Assembly: GCA_011523505.1 (NCBI GenBank)
Contig: WTGP01000019.1
Coordinates: forward strand, 14,523-78,522
Length of the DNA stretch: 64,000 nucleotides
Origin: Gammaproteobacteria bacterium
GTDB lineage: Bacteria; Pseudomonadota; Gammaproteobacteria; Steroidobacterales; Foliamicaceae
Direction: 5' to 3'
Positions 9,064-27,414 of this stretch are shown here, piece by piece (the first letter of the stretch is position 1; each line of letters opens with the position of its first letter). A program made the translations under genes and the position numbers. The notes under the pieces are model-generated. The model was given only the letters and a program-made list of their open reading frames with translations, had not been told where the DNA came from and ran no database searches.

Positions 9064-9917
9064 GACGGCGTTACCGGGGTTTCGGGCGTCTCAGGGGCAG
9101 CCGGGGTTGCCGGCGTGGCAGCGGTTGCGGGCGTCGCGGGAGTCGCTGGCGTGGCCGGAGTCACGGGAGCCGCGGGGGTTGCCGGTGTCGCGGGCGTGGC
9201 CGGGGTAGCAGGCGTTGCCGGCGGCGCGGGCCTGGGCTCGGCGCCGGTCGGCGTCTCGGCGGCGCCCGCCGTATCGGTGGGCGAGGACTTCTCGCCGCGG
9301 TAGATCCACACCTTCACGCCCACCACGCCGTAGGTGGTGAAGGCTTCCGCCAGGCCGTAATCGATGTCGGCGCGGAACGTGTGCAGCGGCACGCGGCCCT
9401 CGCGGTACCACTCCGAGCGCGCGATTTCGGCGCCGTTCAGCCGCCCGGCCACCTTGACCTTGATGCCCAGCGCGCCGAGCCGCATCGTGGTGCTGACCGC
9501 GCGGCGCATGGCGCGGCGGAACATCACGCGGCGTTCGAGCTGCGAGGCGATGTTCTCGGCCACCAGCCGGGCGTAGAGCTCGGGCTTCTTGATCTCCTTG
9601 ATGTTCACCCGCACCTGGTGCAGCTGCGTGTCGATCAGCTTGGCGAGGTCGCGCCTGAGCCGCTCGATGTCCTCGCCCTTCTTGCCGATGACGGTGCCGG
9701 GGCGGGCCGTGTGGATCTGGATCTGGGTGCTCTCGCGGTGGCGCTCGATGTCGATATGGCTGACCGCGGCGTCCTTGAGACGCTTGCGCAGCATCTCGCG
9801 GATCCGGTAGTCGGACTCGACCAGCGCCGGGAAATTCTTCGAATCGGCGTACCAGGTGGACGACCACGGCCGGGAGATGCCCAGCCGGATGCCGATGGGA
9901 TTGACTTTCTGGCCCAT
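9060..9917 (-). CDS. rpsC: 30S ribosomal protein S3 with Pro-Ala-Thr repeat tail
   Basis: S3 lines the mRNA entry channel and contributes helicase activity. The first 212 residues are a standard S3: [18 protein letters not shown], the KH domain ([16 protein letters not shown], about 74-89) and the C-terminal domain ending [15 protein letters not shown]. They are followed by a 73-residue tail, about residues 213-285, first acidic/polar and then dominated by repeats of Ala-Thr-Pro. E. coli S3 has 233 residues and a short basic tail, so this protein is about 50 residues longer. The ATG at 9917 is chosen because it gives the family N-terminus three bases after the rplV stop. Confidence 0.97.
   Translation of the reverse strand: MGQKVNPIGIRLGISRPWSSTWYADSKNFPALVESDYRIREMLRKRLKDAAVSHIDIERHRESTQIQIHTARPGTVIGKKGEDIERLRRDLAKLIDTQLHQVRVNIKEIKKPELYARLVAENIASQLERRVMFRRAMRRAVSTTMRLGALGIKVKVAGRLNGAEIARSEWYREGRVPLHTFRADIDYGLAEAFTTYGVVGVKVWIYRGEKSSPTDTAGAAETPTGAEPRPAPPATPATPATPATPATPAAPVTPATPATPATPATAATPATPAAPETPETPVTPS
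9063..9221. repeat. Imperfect 9-bp tandem repeats encoding (Ala-Thr-Pro)n in rpsC
   Basis: A run of imperfect 9-bp units of the type GGCGTGGCC / GGGGTTGCC on the plus strand encodes the alternating Pro-Ala-Thr tail of S3. Synonymous third positions vary from unit to unit, so the amino-acid repeat is better preserved than the DNA repeat. This suggests that slippage created it and later mutations stayed mostly synonymous. Confidence 0.85.
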
Positions 9918-9919
9918 GG

Positions 9920-10288
9920 CTAGCTCTCGTCTTCCTCGCTGTCCCACCCCGACCCGCGCTGATCGGACAGGGTCAGGCTGACGTGAGTCTGCGGCTTGAG
10001 GATGCGCGCGCCGCGGCCGCGGGCCCGGGCCCGGTAGCGGCGGAAGGGCTTGGCCTCGTCCACCAGGACCTTGCTGACATACATTTCGTCGATGTCGGCG
10101 CCGAAATTGGTCTGCGCGTTGGCGATGGCCGAGTTGAGCACCTTGCCCAGGAGCTGCGCCGCGCGCCGGGGCGTGAACGCCAGGGCGTTGGCGGCTTCCT
10201 CGACGTGGCGGCCGCGGATCATGTCGGCGGCCAGCCGCGTCTTGCGGGTCGAGATGCGGGCGTAGCGCAGGCGGGCGGAAACTTCCAT
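9920..10288 (-). CDS. rplV: 50S ribosomal protein L22
   Basis: Protein lining the nascent-peptide exit tunnel through its beta-hairpin loop. With the ATG at 10288 it is 122 residues (E. coli 110). That start has GGAG at better spacing than the ATG two codons upstream. [25 protein letters not shown] and [30 protein letters not shown] are diagnostic, as is the [20 protein letters not shown] hairpin region. The last dozen residues ([11 protein letters not shown]) form a short acidic tail not found in E. coli L22. Confidence 0.96.
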   Translation of the reverse strand: MEVSARLRYARISTRKTRLAADMIRGRHVEEAANALAFTPRRAAQLLGKVLNSAIANAQTNFGADIDEMYVSKVLVDEAKPFRRYRARARGRGARILKPQTHVSLTLSDQRGSGWDSEEDES

Positions 10289-10322
10289 CGTCATTCTCCG
10301 GGGGACTTTGGGCCTGTCAGCC

Positions 10323-10598
10323 CTATTCCTTGGCCTTGCGGTCGCCCGAGTGGGCGCGGAAAATGCGGGTGGGCGCGAACTCGCCCAGCTTGTGGCCCAC
10401 CATGTTCTCGGAAATCAGGATCGGGATATGGTCGCGCCCGTTGTGCACGGCGATGGTGAGCCCCACCATGTCGGGCACGATCATCGAACGGCGCGACCAG
10501 GTCCTGATCGGGCGCGGGCTGCGGTTGGCCGCGGCCACCTGCACCTTCTTCATCAGGTGCAGGTCCACGAACGGGCCCTTGCGAAGCGAGCGGGGCAT
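10323..10598 (-). CDS. rpsS: 30S ribosomal protein S19
   Basis: Head protein of the 30S subunit that contacts the A-site finger and tRNA. It is 91 residues (E. coli 92). [41 protein letters not shown] and [18 protein letters not shown] are the canonical blocks. The ATG at 10598 shares one base with the rplB stop (TGATG); an in-frame GTG one codon earlier is less likely. Confidence 0.98.
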   Translation of the reverse strand: MPRSLRKGPFVDLHLMKKVQVAAANRSPRPIRTWSRRSMIVPDMVGLTIAVHNGRDHIPILISENMVGHKLGEFAPTRIFRAHSGDRKAKE

Positions 10599-11425
10599 CA
10601 CTTGCCCTTCCTGCGCCGCACGATCATGCGCTCGACGCCCTTGCGGCGGCGGGTGCGGTAGCCCTTGGTGGGCACGCCCCAGGGACTGACCGGGTGGCGC
10701 CCGCCCGATGAGCGGCCCTCGCCGCCGCCGTGCGGATGGTCCACCGGGTTCATGGCCACGCCGCGCACCGTGGGACGGATGCCCCGCCAGCGCTTGACGC
10801 CGGCCTTGCCGTCCTTGCGCAGGCCGTGCTGGTCGTTGCCCACCTCGCCGATGGTGGCGCGGCAGACGACCGGCACCTTGCGCATTTCGCCGGAGCGCAT
10901 CCGCAGCGTGGCGTGCGGCCCTTCGCGGGCCAGAAGCTGCGCGGAAGCGCCGGCGGCGCGGGCCAGTTGGCCGCCCTTGCCGGGCTTCATCTCGATGTTG
11001 TGGATCTGCGTGCCCAGCGGAATCCGGCTCAACGGCAGGCAGTTGCCCACCCGGATCGGCGCCTCCAGGCCGGACATGAGCTGCTGGCCGGCCTTGACGC
11101 CGTTCGGCGCCAGGATGTAGCGGCGCTCGCCGTCGGCATAGACCAGCAGCGCCAGGTGGGCGCTGCGGTTGGGGTCGTACTCGAGCCGCTCGACCCGCGC
11201 GGCGATGCCGTCCTTGTCGCGGCGGAAATCGACCACGCGGTAATGGCGCTTGTGCCCGCCGCCGCGGTGCCGGGTGGTAATGCGCCCGGCGTTGTTGCGT
11301 CCGCCGCGGCCGGGCAGCGGCTTGGTGAGCGGCCGGTACGGCGCGCCCTTGTGCAGTTCGGGCGTGACCACGCGCACCGCGAAGCGCTGTCCGGGCGACG
11401 TGGGATTGAGTGGTTTCAGCGCCAT
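10598..11425 (-). CDS. rplB: 50S ribosomal protein L2
   Basis: Highly conserved protein near the peptidyl-transferase centre, needed for subunit association. It is 275 residues (E. coli 273). The oligonucleotide-binding domain includes [29 protein letters not shown]. The C-terminal domain has the [19 protein letters not shown] loop containing the histidine implicated in peptidyl transfer. It lies one base downstream of rplW in the S10 operon. Confidence 0.99.
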   Translation of the reverse strand: MALKPLNPTSPGQRFAVRVVTPELHKGAPYRPLTKPLPGRGGRNNAGRITTRHRGGGHKRHYRVVDFRRDKDGIAARVERLEYDPNRSAHLALLVYADGERRYILAPNGVKAGQQLMSGLEAPIRVGNCLPLSRIPLGTQIHNIEMKPGKGGQLARAAGASAQLLAREGPHATLRMRSGEMRKVPVVCRATIGEVGNDQHGLRKDGKAGVKRWRGIRPTVRGVAMNPVDHPHGGGEGRSSGGRHPVSPWGVPTKGYRTRRRKGVERMIVRRRKGK

Positions 11426-11426
11426 G

Positions 11427-11747
11427 CTACTGCCCCGTTCCGCCCACGAAGTCGAGGTCCTGTCCGGCCGCCAGAGTCACGTAGGCCTTCTTCCAGTTCG
11501 GCCGCCGGCCCATGGTGGTGCCGCGGCGCTTGGCCTTGCCCTTGTAGTTGATGACCGTGACCGAGTCCACTTCCACGTCGAAGATTTCCTTGACGGCCTG
11601 AGCGATCTCCGGCTTGGTGGCGTCGACGGCCACCCGGAAGGCGAGCTGCTTGCGCCCCTCGCTCTCGGCCAGGTTGAGGGCCTTCTCCGAGAGGTGCGGC
11701 GCGCGGATCGTGTTGAGCAGGCGCTCGGAAAGGTTCTCGGCGCTCAT
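11427..11747 (-). CDS. rplW: 50S ribosomal protein L23
   Basis: Exit-tunnel protein that is the main docking site for trigger factor and SRP. It is 106 residues (E. coli 100). [46 protein letters not shown] and the [23 protein letters not shown] loop are diagnostic. The ATG overlaps the rplD stop by four bases. Confidence 0.97.
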   Translation of the reverse strand: MSAENLSERLLNTIRAPHLSEKALNLAESEGRKQLAFRVAVDATKPEIAQAVKEIFDVEVDSVTVINYKGKAKRRGTTMGRRPNWKKAYVTLAAGQDLDFVGGTGQ

Positions 11748-12403
11748 TGCAGGCGCTCCTTGAGTTCCTTGAAGGCGCCTTCGGTGATCAGGATGGGGCC
11801 GGAGCCCGCCAGTGCCACGGGGTTGATCTCGCGCAGATCGATGATGTCCACGCCGGGCAGGTTGCGGATGCCCAGGCAGAACTCGCGGTAGTCGTCGTAC
11901 GACTCGACCACGATCAGTCCGCCGGAAAACTCGAGTGCCTCAAGCAGCGCGAGCGCCGTCTTCGTGCGGTGATCGGCCGGTTCGATCTCGCGGGCGATGG
12001 TCAGGCGCTTGCTGCGCGCCACTTCCGCGAGCAGGCAGCGCATGGCGCCGCGGTACATCTTGCGGTTGATCTTCTTTGCGTGCGAACGCGGGGTCGCGGC
12101 GAAAGTGCGGCCGCCGCCGCGCCAGATCGGGCTGGAGCGGGTGCCGGCGCGGGCCCGTCCGGTGCCCTTCTGCCGCCACGGCTTGGCGCCGCCGCCGCGC
12201 ACGGCGGCGCGGTTCTTCTGCGCCTTGGTGCCGCTGCGGGCGCCCGCCAGCCAGGCCACGACGGCCTGGTGGACCAGCGACTCGTTGAATGGAACGTCGT
12301 CGGAGAAAGGCTTGTAGACCTTTCGGGTCGGCTTGGCCTTCTTTGGCTTCGCAACGGCTGGTTTCTTTTCCTGCCGGTCGGTTTTTTCTGCCGTTGCGTT
12401 CAT
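11744..12403 (-). CDS. rplD: 50S ribosomal protein L4 with atypical N-terminus
   Basis: Exit-tunnel constriction protein and, in E. coli, repressor of the S10 operon. It is 219 residues (E. coli 201). From about residue 37 the sequence is ordinary: [25 protein letters not shown], then the extended loop [25 protein letters not shown]. The usual N-terminal beta strand is replaced by about 35 Lys/Pro/Ala-rich residues ([20 protein letters not shown]). The start lies four bases after the rplC stop, so neither a missed start nor a frameshift explains it. Confidence 0.96.
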   Translation of the reverse strand: MNATAEKTDRQEKKPAVAKPKKAKPTRKVYKPFSDDVPFNESLVHQAVVAWLAGARSGTKAQKNRAAVRGGGAKPWRQKGTGRARAGTRSSPIWRGGGRTFAATPRSHAKKINRKMYRGAMRCLLAEVARSKRLTIAREIEPADHRTKTALALLEALEFSGGLIVVESYDDYREFCLGIRNLPGVDIIDLREINPVALAGSGPILITEGAFKELKERLQ

Positions 12404-12406
12404 GGT

Positions 12407-13063
12407 CTATGCCTGTTGGGTCTTTTGGGCCGGCATTTTCACGGCGGGGCGTACCAGTACGCGGCCCATCGTGTGGCCCGGAATGGCGCCCTTGATCATG
12501 ATGAGGTTTCTCTCCTCGTCGACCCGCACCACTTCGAGGTTCTGGACCGTTCGGCGCACGTTGCCCATGTGGCCGGACATCTTCTTGCCCTTGAACACGC
12601 GTCCGGGGGTCTGGTTCTGGCCGATGGAGCCGGGCACGCGGTGGGCCTTGGAGTTGCCGTGGGTGGCGTCCTGGCCGCGGAAGTGGTGGCGCTTGATGGT
12701 GCCCGCATAGCCCTTGCCGATGGTGGTGCCGGTGACGTCCACATGCTGGCCGGGTGCGAACACGCTCACGGTGATTTCGGCGCCGGGCTGATAGTCCTCA
12801 AGCTGGGCGGGGTCGTCGAGGCGGTGCTCGAACAGGCCTTCGCCCGGGGTGTGATCGGCATACTGGCCGGCAAGCGCCTTGCCCGGGGCCTTGCGCGCCT
12901 CGCCCACGGTGACCTGCACGGCTGCGTAGCCGTCCTTGTCGGGCGTGCGCTGGCGGGTCACGCGATTCGGGCGCGCCTCGATCACGGTGATGGGCACACT
13001 GGCCCCTTCCTCCGTGAACAGGCGCGTCATTCCTCGCTTTTGGCCGATCAAACCGATGCTCAT
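12407..13063 (-). CDS. rplC: 50S ribosomal protein L3
   Basis: Early-assembly protein whose extension reaches the peptidyl-transferase centre. It is 218 residues (E. coli 209). The ATG at 13063 gives [16 protein letters not shown], the family N-terminus. A longer in-frame reading would translate through the hairpin repeat upstream and is rejected. The [38 protein letters not shown] segment contains the glutamine methylated by PrmB in E. coli. It is separated from rpsJ by 170 bases that hold a hairpin repeat. Confidence 0.98.
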   Translation of the reverse strand: MSIGLIGQKRGMTRLFTEEGASVPITVIEARPNRVTRQRTPDKDGYAAVQVTVGEARKAPGKALAGQYADHTPGEGLFEHRLDDPAQLEDYQPGAEITVSVFAPGQHVDVTGTTIGKGYAGTIKRHHFRGQDATHGNSKAHRVPGSIGQNQTPGRVFKGKKMSGHMGNVRRTVQNLEVVRVDEERNLIMIKGAIPGHTMGRVLVRPAVKMPAQKTQQA

Positions 13064-13088
13064 GGCAGTCTCGTAGGCGTGCAAAATC

Positions 13089-13194
13089 GCCCTTACCAGC
13101 CCCTTTCCTCCGGGGGACGCATGAATCCATCCGTGGAGCTCTGTTCCGCCATCCATGGCTCACAAGCCCCCGGAGGAAAGGGGCTGGTAAGGGC
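13089..13194. repeat. Hairpin repeat, copy 1 (variable stem, conserved core), inside S10 operon
   Basis: A 28-bp left arm (13089-13116) is perfectly complementary to the right arm (13167-13194), enclosing 50 nt. The core ACGCATGAATCCATCC (13117-13132) and TGGAGCT (13134-13140) start directly after the left arm and recur in the copies at 31247 and 44288, while the arm sequences differ. The element fills most of the rpsJ-rplC spacer, so it must be transcribed within the ribosomal operon. It contains no ORF of its own and is not followed by a T-tract, so it is not a standard intrinsic terminator. Confidence 0.93.
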
Positions 13195-13233
13195 TAGCGG
13201 GCAAAGACTATCAATTTTAGCGATCATGGGGGG

Positions 13234-13548
13234 TTAGTTCAAGCGGATTTGGGCGTCCACGCCGGCGGGGAGTTCGAGCTTCATGAGTGCGTCGACGGTC
13301 TTGTCGCTGGGCTCGATGATGTCCAGCAGGCGCTTGTGCGTCCTGAGTTCGTACTGGTCGCGGGCGTCCTTGTTCACGTGCGGCGAAATCAGCACGGTGA
13401 AGCGCTCCTTGCGGGTGGGCAGCGGCACGGGGCCGTGCACCCTGGCGCCGGTGCGGCGCGCGGTTTCGACGATCTCTCGGGCCGACGAATCGATCAGCCG
13501 GTGATCGAAAGCCTTCAGCCGGATTCGAATATTTTGCGGTTCAGCCAT
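13234..13548 (-). CDS. rpsJ: 30S ribosomal protein S10 / NusE
   Basis: Head protein of the 30S subunit that also acts as the NusE antitermination factor with NusB. It is 104 residues (E. coli 103). The start [20 protein letters not shown], the [21 protein letters not shown] loop and the [28 protein letters not shown] segment are diagnostic. It lies six bases after a tuf stop codon, so no E. coli-type S10 leader exists upstream. Confidence 0.98.
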   Translation of the reverse strand: MAEPQNIRIRLKAFDHRLIDSSAREIVETARRTGARVHGPVPLPTRKERFTVLISPHVNKDARDQYELRTHKRLLDIIEPSDKTVDALMKLELPAGVDAQIRLN

Positions 13549-13554
13549 ATCTAT

Positions 13555-14745
<1,191 letters not shown>

Positions 14746-14773
14746 AGGTGATTCTCTCCTTGCAGTTCGGCTC

Positions 14774-16861
14774 TCAGCCGGTATGAGTAAGGTCCGCCGC
14801 CACCTTGGCGGGAACCGGAGTGTAACGGGAAAATTCCATCGAATAGGTCGCGCGGCCCTGCGACATCGAGCGCAGCGTGGTGGCGTATCCGAACATCTCC
14901 GCCAGCGGCGCCTCGCCGCGCACCACCTTACCCGCGGGCGACTCCTCCATGCTGTGCAGTTCGCCGCGGCGGCGGGTCAGGTCGGCGCTCACGTCGCCCA
15001 TGTAGTCGTCGGGCGTGACCACCTCGAGCTTCATCGTGGGCTCCAGCAGGATCGGCTTGGCCCGCCTCATGCCCTCGCGGAAAGCCTGGGCCGCGGCCAC
15101 GCGGAACGCGACCTCGCTGGAATCGACTTCGTGGAACGAGCCGTCGTAGAGCGTCGCCTTGATGTCCACGACCGGGTAGCCGCCCAGCACGCCTTCGCCC
15201 ATCTGCTGCTGCACGCCCTTGTTCACGGCCGGGATGTATTCCCTGGGCACGGAGCCGCCGACGATCTTGTCCTCGAACTCGTAGCCGCCTCCCGACGGCA
15301 GCGGCTCAAGCCGCAGGAACACGTGGCCGTACTGGCCGCGGCCGCCGGTCTGACGCACGAAACGGCCCTCCTGCTCCACGGCCTGTCGGATCGTCTCGCG
15401 GTAGGACACGCGCGGGCGCCCCACGTTGGCCTCGACCTGGAACTCGCGGCGCATGCGGTCCACGAGGATCTCCAGGTGCAGCTCGCCCATGCCGGCGATG
15501 ATGGTCTGGCCGGACTCCTTGTCGGTGGACACCTTGAACGACGGGTCCTCCTTGGCCAGCTTCTGAAGCGCCGTTGACATCTTCTCCTGGTCGGCGCGGG
15601 TGCGGGCCTCCACGGCCACGTGGATGACCGGGTCGGGGATCGTGATGCGCTCGAGGGCGATGGGCTTGCCGACCTCGGTAAGGCTGTCGCCCGTGGTCAC
15701 GTCCTTCAGGCCCACCGCGGCCACGATGTCGCCGGCTCTGATTTCCGAGACTTCGGCGCGGTCGTTGGCGTGCATCTGCAGCAGGCGTCCGATGCGCTCC
15801 TTCTTGCCACGGGTGACGTTGAGCACCCGGTCGCCGGACTTGATGCGGCCGGAATACACGCGGATGAACGACAGGTTGCCCACGTACGGGTCGTTGGCGA
15901 TCTTGAAGGCGAGCGCCGAGAACGGCGCCTCGTTGTTCGGCGCGCGCTCGGCCGTTTGTCCGGAACCGTTGATGCCGGTGATCGGCGGTTTTTCGGCCGG
16001 GGAAGGCAGGTAATGCACGACGCCGTCCAGCACCGCCTGCACGCCCTTGTTGCGGAACGCGCTGCCGCACATGGCGGGCACGATCTCGTTGCGCAGCGTG
16101 CGCTCGCGCAGGCCCCGGCGGATCTCGTCGGTCGTGAGCGGTTCGCCGCCCACGTACTTCTCCATCAGCTCGTCGTCGCTCTCGGCGGCGGCCTCCACCA
16201 TGCGCTCGCGCCATTCGGCGCAGACTTCGGCGAGCTCTTCGGGAATGTCGTCCTCGCGGTAGGTGGTGCCGAGGTCCGTTTCGCTCCAGTAGATGGCGCG
16301 CTCCTCGACCAGGTCCACGACGCCGGCGAAATCGGCTTCGCTGCCGATGGGGACCTGGATGGGCACGGCCTTGGCGCCGAGGCGGGACTCGATCTGGCGA
16401 ACGACGCGGAAATAGTCCGCGCCGACGCGGTCCATCTTGTTGATGAACGCCAGCCGCGGTACGCCGTAGCGGTTGGCCTGGCGCCACACGGTCTCGGACT
16501 GGGGCTCGACGCCGCCCACCGCGCAGAACAGCGCCACCGCGCTGTCCAGCACCCTCAGCGAGCGCTCGACCTCGATGGTGAAATCCACATGCCCCGGCGT
16601 GTCCAGGATGTTGATGCGGTGCTCGGGGAACTGGCGGCGCATCCCGCTCCAGAAGCAGGTGGTGGCCGCCGAAGTGATCGTTATGCCGCGTTCCTGCTCC
16701 TGCTCCATCCAGTCCATGATGGCCGCGCCGTCATGGACCTCGCCCAGCTTGTGCGATACGCCGGTGTAGAACAGGACCCGCTCGGTGGTCGTGGTCTTGC
16801 CGGCGTCGATGTGGGCCATGATGCCGATGTTGCGGTAATGGGCGATGGGCGTAGCGCGCAT
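14774..16861 (-). CDS. fusA: Elongation factor G
   Basis: Translocase GTPase that moves tRNA-mRNA through the ribosome and helps recycling. It is 695 residues (E. coli 704). G1 AHIDAGKTT (about 16-24), switch [10 protein letters not shown]3 DTPGHVDF and G4 NKMDRVG are all canonical. Domain IV contains the [15 protein letters not shown] segment. It is followed downstream by tuf and preceded by rpsG. A divergent EF-G-like paralogue is encoded at 61044-63077. Confidence 0.99.
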   Translation of the reverse strand: MRATPIAHYRNIGIMAHIDAGKTTTTERVLFYTGVSHKLGEVHDGAAIMDWMEQEQERGITITSAATTCFWSGMRRQFPEHRINILDTPGHVDFTIEVERSLRVLDSAVALFCAVGGVEPQSETVWRQANRYGVPRLAFINKMDRVGADYFRVVRQIESRLGAKAVPIQVPIGSEADFAGVVDLVEERAIYWSETDLGTTYREDDIPEELAEVCAEWRERMVEAAAESDDELMEKYVGGEPLTTDEIRRGLRERTLRNEIVPAMCGSAFRNKGVQAVLDGVVHYLPSPAEKPPITGINGSGQTAERAPNNEAPFSALAFKIANDPYVGNLSFIRVYSGRIKSGDRVLNVTRGKKERIGRLLQMHANDRAEVSEIRAGDIVAAVGLKDVTTGDSLTEVGKPIALERITIPDPVIHVAVEARTRADQEKMSTALQKLAKEDPSFKVSTDKESGQTIIAGMGELHLEILVDRMRREFQVEANVGRPRVSYRETIRQAVEQEGRFVRQTGGRGQYGHVFLRLEPLPSGGGYEFEDKIVGGSVPREYIPAVNKGVQQQMGEGVLGGYPVVDIKATLYDGSFHEVDSSEVAFRVAAAQAFREGMRRAKPILLEPTMKLEVVTPDDYMGDVSADLTRRRGELHSMEESPAGKVVRGEAPLAEMFGYATTLRSMSQGRATYSMEFSRYTPVPAKVAADLTHTG

Positions 16862-16930
16862 GGTTCTATACCCGTACCGTGAAGGCCGAAGGACACTTGG
16901 GCGAACAAGGATCTGGCGCCGGCGGCCGGC

Positions 16931-17410
16931 CTACCAGCGGTAATGCGCGAAAGCCTTGTTGGCCTCCGCCATTCGATGGGTTTCCTCGCGGCGGCGGGCG
17001 GCGGCCCCGGAGTTCTCCGAGGCTTCCATGAGTTCGCGCGCGAGGCGTTCGGCCATGGTCTTTTCGGTGCGCTTGCGGGCCGCGTCGATCATCCAGCGCA
17101 TCGCCAGCGTCTCGCGGCGGGCGGTGCGCACTTCCACCGGCACCTGGTAGGTGGCGCCGCCGACCCGGCGGGAGCGGACCTCGACCGTGGGTTTGACGTT
17201 CTCCAGGCCCTCTTCCAGCAGCTGCAGCGCCTCTTCGGGCGTCTGCTTGCGGATCCTGGAGATCACGTCGATGGCGCCGTACACGATGTTCTCCGCCACC
17301 GACTTCTTGCCGCTCTTCATGATCATGTTGATGAAGCGCGACAAAAGCTCGCTGCCGTACAGCGGGTCGGCCAGAACGGGCCGGCGCGGGGCGCGGGAGC
17401 GGCGGGACAT
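16931..17410 (-). CDS. rpsG: 30S ribosomal protein S7
   Basis: Primary 16S rRNA 3'-domain binder and, in E. coli, str-operon repressor. It is 159 residues (E. coli 156 or 179 by strain). [31 protein letters not shown], the [28 protein letters not shown] hairpin and the [14 protein letters not shown]-terminus identify it. Only four bases separate it from rpsL, so the longer rpsL-rpsG intercistronic S7 target known from E. coli is absent. Confidence 0.98.
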   Translation of the reverse strand: MSRRSRAPRRPVLADPLYGSELLSRFINMIMKSGKKSVAENIVYGAIDVISRIRKQTPEEALQLLEEGLENVKPTVEVRSRRVGGATYQVPVEVRTARRETLAMRWMIDAARKRTEKTMAERLARELMEASENSGAAARRREETHRMAEANKAFAHYRW

Positions 17411-17414
17411 GGCG

Positions 17415-17786
17415 TCAGCGCGGCCGCTTGGCGCCGTACTTGGAGCGGCCCTGGCGGCGGTCGGTTACGCCGGCGCAATCGAGAGTGCCGCGGATGGTGT
17501 GGTAGCGCACGCCGGGAAGGTCCTTTACACGGCCGCCCCGGATCAGCACAACCGAGTGCTCCTGCAGGTTGTGGCCTTCGCCGCCGATGTAGCTGGTGAC
17601 CTCGAAGCCGTTGGTAAGACGCACCCGGGCCACCTTGCGCATCGCCGAGTTCGGCTTCTTGGGCGTGGTGGTATAGACGCGCGTGCACACGCCGCGCTTC
17701 TGCGGACTGTTCTCCAGCGCCGGAACGCTGGTCTTGGCCCGCCGCGGAGCGCGCGCCTTGCGCACAAGCTGATTCACCGTGGACAT
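17415..17786 (-). CDS. rpsL: 30S ribosomal protein S12
   Basis: Decoding-centre protein. It is 123 residues (E. coli 124). The ATG at 17786 gives [16 protein letters not shown]; an upstream in-frame extension lacks family similarity and would cover the untranslated leader. The [22 protein letters not shown] loop keeps the lysine at residue 43, and the second loop reads [13 protein letters not shown], so no classical streptomycin-resistance substitution is present. It begins the str block about 110 bases downstream of a sigma70-like promoter. Confidence 0.98.
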   Translation of the reverse strand: MSTVNQLVRKARAPRRAKTSVPALENSPQKRGVCTRVYTTTPKKPNSAMRKVARVRLTNGFEVTSYIGGEGHNLQEHSVVLIRGGRVKDLPGVRYHTIRGTLDCAGVTDRRQGRSKYGAKRPR

Positions 17787-17897
17787 TGCTTTACGGCCTG
17801 CCCCTTGCCCTTGTATTGCGGTTGGAAAAACCCGGCTTGCAGCGTTCCTTGAGGACGCCCATAGAGGCAGCCTCAGCCGCAAGCACGGAATCCGCGA

Positions 17898-17925
17898 ATT
17901 ATGCGGAATTCGCCCGCAAAGTCAA
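17898..17925 (-). promoter_or_regulatory. Probable sigma70 promoter of the rpsL-rpsG-fusA-tuf operon
   Basis: On the minus strand TTGACT (17925-17920) is separated by 16 bases from CATAAT (17903-17898); each matches the consensus at five of six positions. The site lies in the 150-base spacer between the rpoC stop and rpsL, giving a leader of about 105 bases. An inverted repeat GCGAATT/AATTCGC overlaps the -10 region. I see no intrinsic terminator between rpoC and this promoter, so read-through from rpoBC is also possible. Confidence 0.65.
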
Positions 17926-17936
17926 TATTGTGAAGG

Positions 17937-22175
<4,239 letters not shown>

Positions 22176-22209
22176 GCATCGCTCCTTCGTGTGTCTGTAT
22201 TGATAAACA

Positions 22210-26343
<4,134 letters not shown>

Positions 26344-26393
26344 ACGTGGTTAATCCTTAGATTGGCGGGCGCGAAAGTCGTACATAGCGGCGG

Positions 26394-26410
26394 GAGGGCG
26401 GGACGCCCTC
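26394..26410. other. Hairpin in the rplL-rpoB spacer
   Basis: GAGGGCG (26394-26400) and CGCCCTC (26404-26410) form a perfect 7-bp stem with a 3-base loop in the 93-base spacer between rplL and rpoB. In E. coli the same spacer contains an attenuator and an RNase III site that lower rpoBC expression relative to rplJL. The position suggests a similar role. No T-tract follows, so any termination would be inefficient or factor-dependent. Confidence 0.5.
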
Positions 26411-26436
26411 GCTCCAGTGGGCCGGCGAATGCCCAA

Positions 26437-26817
26437 CTACTTGACTTCTACCGTGGCGCCGGCTTCTTCGAGCGTGGTCTTGAATTTCTCGGCGTCTTCC
26501 TTCGACACGCCTTCGGATACGGGAGCGGGAGCGCTCTCGACCAGGTCCTTGGCCTCCTTGAGACCGAGGGTGGTCAGCGAACGCAGGGCCTTGATGACCT
26601 TGACCTTGGACTCGCCGAAGCCTTGCAGCACGACCGTGAACTCGGTCTGCTCCTCCTCGGCGGCGGCCTCCTCGGCCGGGCCCGCGGCGGGACCGGCAAC
26701 GACGGCCGCGGCCGCGCTGACGCCCCACTCTTCCTCGAGTTCCTTGATCAGTTCTACCAGTTCAAGCACCGGCATCTTGCCCAGCGCTTCGCGGATTTCT
26801 GCTCTTCCTGCGGTCAT
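26437..26817 (-). CDS. rplL: 50S ribosomal protein L7/L12
   Basis: Stalk protein that recruits and activates translational GTPases, present in multiple copies per ribosome. It is 126 residues (E. coli 121). The N-terminal dimerisation domain (about 1-35) is followed by an Ala/Gly/Glu-rich hinge (about 37-62) and the C-terminal domain [21 protein letters not shown] with [14 protein letters not shown]. The ATG at 26817 is preceded by AAGGAGC; a longer in-frame reading would extend into rplJ and is rejected. Confidence 0.98.
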   Translation of the reverse strand: MTAGRAEIREALGKMPVLELVELIKELEEEWGVSAAAAVVAGPAAGPAEEAAAEEEQTEFTVVLQGFGESKVKVIKALRSLTTLGLKEAKDLVESAPAPVSEGVSKEDAEKFKTTLEEAGATVEVK

Positions 26818-26866
26818 GGCTTGCTCCTTGGGGGAATGAATCGATAGTGGATATGCAAAAGCCGGT

Positions 26867-27394
26867 TCATTCGGCTTCCGCTTGTTCCTGCCGCGCGGCC
26901 AGCAGCCGCGCCAGGCGCGCCTGCGGCTCGGCGATGGTGGCGACCAGTTTCTGCATCGGCGCCTTGAGCGCGCCCAGAAACTTCGCGCGCGTCTCGTCCA
27001 GCGTCGGCAAAGTGGCGATCCGGTCGGTTTGATCGCCGGAATACAGCACGCCGTCGAGCACGAAGCCGCGCGGTTGAAGCGCCTCGTGCTGTTTGGCGAA
27101 GTCCTTGAAAAGTCTGGCGATCGAACCGGGGTCGTCATCCGAGAACGCCAGCAGCGTGGGGCCGTTCAGCGCCTCGGTGAGGCTCTCGCAGGGCGTGTCC
27201 TTTACCGCGCGCCGCGACAGCGTGTTCTTGACCACGCGCAGCGTCACGCCGGCGCCGCGTGCCCGCCGCCTCAGATCGGTCATTTCCTTGACGTTCAGGC
27301 CGCGGTAGTCGGCCGCCGCCGAAACCACCGCGCCCTCGGCGGCGGAACGCAGGTCTTCGACCAGCTCTTTCTTCTGTTGAAGGTTAAGGGGCAT
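26867..27394 (-). CDS. rplJ: 50S ribosomal protein L10
   Basis: Base of the L7/L12 stalk and, in E. coli, translational repressor of its own operon. It is 175 residues (E. coli 165). The N-terminal rRNA-binding domain has [34 protein letters not shown], and the C-terminal helix that binds L12 dimers is Ala/Arg-rich. Only 20 bases separate it from rplA, so any L10-L12 binding leader must lie within the rplA coding sequence. Confidence 0.98.
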   Translation of the reverse strand: MPLNLQQKKELVEDLRSAAEGAVVSAAADYRGLNVKEMTDLRRRARGAGVTLRVVKNTLSRRAVKDTPCESLTEALNGPTLLAFSDDDPGSIARLFKDFAKQHEALQPRGFVLDGVLYSGDQTDRIATLPTLDETRAKFLGALKAPMQKLVATIAEPQARLARLLAARQEQAEAE

Positions 27395-27414
27395 GACTTC
27401 GCTTTCCGTGATCG

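Noticed and set aside
13064-13156. N-terminal extension of rplC through the hairpin repeat
   Set aside because: The extended peptide translates the repeat core and right arm, L3 homologues start at [14 protein letters not shown], and no ribosome binding site supports the upstream ATG.
13089-13194. Hairpin repeat as an intrinsic terminator
   Set aside because: The arms are unusually long, no T-tract follows on either strand, and it lies within an essential operon.
17787-17882. N-terminal extension of rpsL
   Set aside because: S12 proteins start at [10 protein letters not shown]; the extension lies in the leader downstream of a good promoter.
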